Shown here in pieces: positions 62,236 through 64,000 of a DNA stretch of 64,000 nucleotides (positions are counted from its first letter, which is position 1; the number at the start of each line of letters is the position of its first letter). A program made the translations under genes and the position numbers. Source of the stretch: an uncultured Collinsella sp. (GTDB taxonomy: Bacteria; Actinomycetota; Coriobacteriia; Coriobacteriales; Coriobacteriaceae); assembly GCA_958405195.1 (NCBI GenBank), contig CATYDM010000005.1, forward strand, positions 1 to 64,000, given 5' to 3'. The notes under the pieces are model-generated. The model ran no database searches, was not told where the DNA came from, and saw only the letters and a list, made by a program, of their open reading frames with translations.

Positions 62236-63702
62236 TTACTCGCCCTCCGAGGTCTCGGCATCGTCCTCGGCATCCGCCGCATCGACAACCTCGACGCCCT
62301 CATCCGCAGCATCGGCCACGTCAATGGCCTCAACGGCAACGTCCTCGCCAGCATCCTCGAGCTCCTCGTACTCCGAGAAGTCCTCGGCGCCCTCAAAGTC
62401 AAAGGCGCGCTGGCAAATGCGGACCTCGTCGCCCGCACGGCAACCGGCCTTCTCGAGCGCGTCGTCAACACCCATACGCGCAAACTTATGCTGCAGGTAA
62501 ATGACGGCTTCCTCGTTTTCCCAGTCGGTCTGGATGACCATGCGCTCGATGGCACGACCGACCACGCGGAAGGTACCGGGCTCTTCCTGGACAATGCGGA
62601 AACGCTTCTCGCGCTGCAGGCGGCGACGCTCCCACTCCTCGTCGCGCAGATCGACCGGCTCATCAGGGACCGCCAGCTCGGCGCGAAGCTTAGCCACCTG
62701 CTCGCCCACGGCAAGCATCAGCGTGTTGAGGCCGGCGCCCGTAACAGCAGACACGGCAAAGAACATATGGCCATCGTCGAGCGCCGCACGCTTAAGGTCG
62801 GCAATCTTGTCGGCCGTGCCCGGCGCATCGCACTTGTTGGCAACGACGATCTGCGGACGCTCCGAAAGCTCGGCGCCATACTGCTCGAGCTCGCGGTTGA
62901 TGATGCGATAGTCCTCAACCGGATCGCGATCCTCAAAACCGCCCGTCATGTCGACGACATGCATGATCAGGGCCGTACGCTCAATGTGGCGCAGGAACTG
63001 GTGACCCAAGCCCTTGCCCTCGCTCGCGCCTTCGATGAGACCGGGGACGTCGGCAACGACGTAAGAATATTCGCCGGCACGCACCATTCCGAGGTTCGGC
63101 ACGAGCGTGGTAAACGGGTAGTCGGCAATCTTAGGACGGGCGGCACTCATGCGCGCGATGAGCGATGACTTACCCACCGAGGGGAAGCCCACGAGCGCGG
63201 CATCGGCCATAAGCTTCATCTCGAGCTCAATCCAGTGCTCCTCGGCCGGCTCGCCCAGCTGGGCGAACGCGGGCGCGCGGCGCACCGACGTCACAAAGTG
63301 CGTATTGCCGAGACCACCGGCGCCACCAGGGGCCACGACAACGCGCTCGCCATCGTGCACCAGATCGGCAATCTCGAACATCGGGGTCTGCGTCTCGGGG
63401 TCGAGCTCGCGCACCACGGTGCCCATAGGGACCTTGAGAATCAGGTCCTCGCCGCTCTTACCGTTACGACGGGCGCCCTGCCCGTGCGTGCCGCGCTCGG
63501 CGCGGAAGTGATGCTTAAAGCGGTAATCGATCAGCGAAGACAGCTGAGCATCGGCCTGGATGACGACATTGCCGCCACGACCGCCGTCGCCGCCATCGGG
63601 GCCGCCCTTGGGGACAAATGCCTCGCGCCTAAACGACATACATCCGGCTCCGCCGTCGCCGCCGCACACGCTAATGCGGCTGATATCGGTGAACTGTGAC
63701 AA
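62236..63702 (-). CDS. obgE: GTPase Obg
   Basis: A ribosome-assembly and stress GTPase of 488 residues. The glycine-rich Obg domain (GGDGGAGCMSFRREAFVPKG) is followed by the G domain (GFPSVGKSSLI, DVPGLIEGA, NKCD). An OCT domain (about 360-430) precedes an acidic tail of about 50 residues rich in Glu, Asp and Ala. The start is TTG. It follows rpmA and a terminator. Confidence 0.96.
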   Translation of the reverse strand: MSQFTDISRISVCGGDGGAGCMSFRREAFVPKGGPDGGDGGRGGNVVIQADAQLSSLIDYRFKHHFRAERGTHGQGARRNGKSGEDLILKVPMGTVVRELDPETQTPMFEIADLVHDGERVVVAPGGAGGLGNTHFVTSVRRAPAFAQLGEPAEEHWIELEMKLMADAALVGFPSVGKSSLIARMSAARPKIADYPFTTLVPNLGMVRAGEYSYVVADVPGLIEGASEGKGLGHQFLRHIERTALIMHVVDMTGGFEDRDPVEDYRIINRELEQYGAELSERPQIVVANKCDAPGTADKIADLKRAALDDGHMFFAVSAVTGAGLNTLMLAVGEQVAKLRAELAVPDEPVDLRDEEWERRRLQREKRFRIVQEEPGTFRVVGRAIERMVIQTDWENEEAVIYLQHKFARMGVDDALEKAGCRAGDEVRICQRAFDFEGAEDFSEYEELEDAGEDVAVEAIDVADAADEGVEVVDAADAEDDAETSEGE

Positions 63703-63726
63703 CAGAATCGCCTCCTACAAAAAAGA

Positions 63727-63762
63727 GGGAGACCCTTGAATCCTAAAACTCAAGTGCCTCCC
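63727..63762 (-). terminator. rpmA terminator
   Basis: GGGAGG..CTTGA pairs with TCAAG..CTCCC and is followed by TTTTTTG on the minus strand. Located between rpmA and obgE. Confidence 0.75.
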
Positions 63763-63787
63763 ACATATGTGCTCTATGAAGGGTGAA

Positions 63788-64000
63788 TTACGCGTTCGCG
63801 AGCGGGCGTACGCTGACCCTGTGCTTGATACCCTTGTGGAACTCAACGGTACCGTCGACCAGCGCGAACAGCGTGTCGTCCTTACCACGGCCAACGTTCT
63901 CACCCGGGTGGATGTGCGTGCCGTGCTGACGGACGAGAATCGTGCCCGTGGTTACCGTCTGGCCGGCATAGCGCTTCGTGCCAAGGCGCTGACCGCGGGA
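63788..64000 (-). CDS. rpmA: 50S ribosomal protein L27 (5' end beyond window)
   Basis: The minus strand reads in from the window edge as SRGQRLGTKRYAGQTV, continues with ILVRQHGTHIHPGENVGRG, KDDTLFALVDGTVEFHKG and ends VRPLANA followed by TAA. This is the L27 core; only the N-terminal residues are missing. The rpmA-obgE-nadD order is standard. Confidence 0.94.
   Translation of the reverse strand, partial: SRGQRLGTKRYAGQTVTTGTILVRQHGTHIHPGENVGRGKDDTLFALVDGTVEFHKGIKHRVSVRPLANA

Overview
The window is a high-GC bacterial chromosome segment of about 64 kb, densely packed with housekeeping genes, nearly all on the minus strand. Gene order, Actinobacterial-type integration host factor (mihF), extensive GTG/TTG starts, the PyrK/PyrD class 1B pair and the adhE fermentation gene all point to an anaerobic Coriobacteriia. 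A Collinsella-like gut organism is the best guess; this is inferred from gene content, not from a database match.

Layout from low to high coordinate. 1-403: no gene, but a family of large imperfect palindromes running into the pnp terminator. 404-10558: pnp, rpsO, recO, era, dgkA, ybeY, phoH, mtaB, dnaJ and a second, apparently membrane-tethered J-protein. 10617-19262: hemW, dus, lepA, rpsT, holA, comEC, comEA. 19476-21886: thiI, rpoZ, gmk, mihF. 22126-27449: the UMP biosynthesis operon read pyrR-B-C-K-D-F, with an attenuator-like leader and an internal terminator-like hairpin. 27840-32093 is the main plus-strand island: rpmB, a decayed Y1-type transposase remnant bounded by 17-bp inverted repeats, adhE and an APH-like phosphotransferase. 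32272-42384: the classic block read rpsB-tsf-pyrH-frr-uppS-cdsA-dxr-rseP-ispG-proS. 42604-49226: rplS-rnhB-yraN-comM-dprA-trmFO-xerC. 49437-56349: glyQ-glyS-ppsR-ppdK. 56409-58899: rpsP-khpA-rimM-trmD-lepB. 59101-60354: dinB on the plus strand. 60451-64000: rpmA-obgE-nadD-yqeK-rsfS.

Functionally the region combines ribosome production and maturation (S2, S15, S16, S20, L19, L27, L28, Era, YbeY, RimM, RsfS, Obg, LepA, EF-Ts, Frr), tRNA modification (MtaB, Dus, ThiI, TrmD, TrmFO), envelope precursors (Dxr, IspG, UppS, CdsA, DgkA), membrane proteolysis (RseP, LepB), DNA uptake and processing (ComEA, ComEC, DprA, ComM), pyrimidine synthesis, and anaerobic carbon metabolism (AdhE, PpdK with its regulator PpsR). 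No tRNA, rRNA or CRISPR array was seen.

Most unusual points: the 146-bp palindrome and its inverted half-copy at the left end; a site-2 protease (RseP) with an extra domain of about 100 residues that looks like a winged helix; a J-protein whose C-terminus is replaced by membrane segments; helically phased direct repeats upstream of a -10 box at ppdK; and a xerC reading frame with no ordinary start codon at its expected N-terminus.
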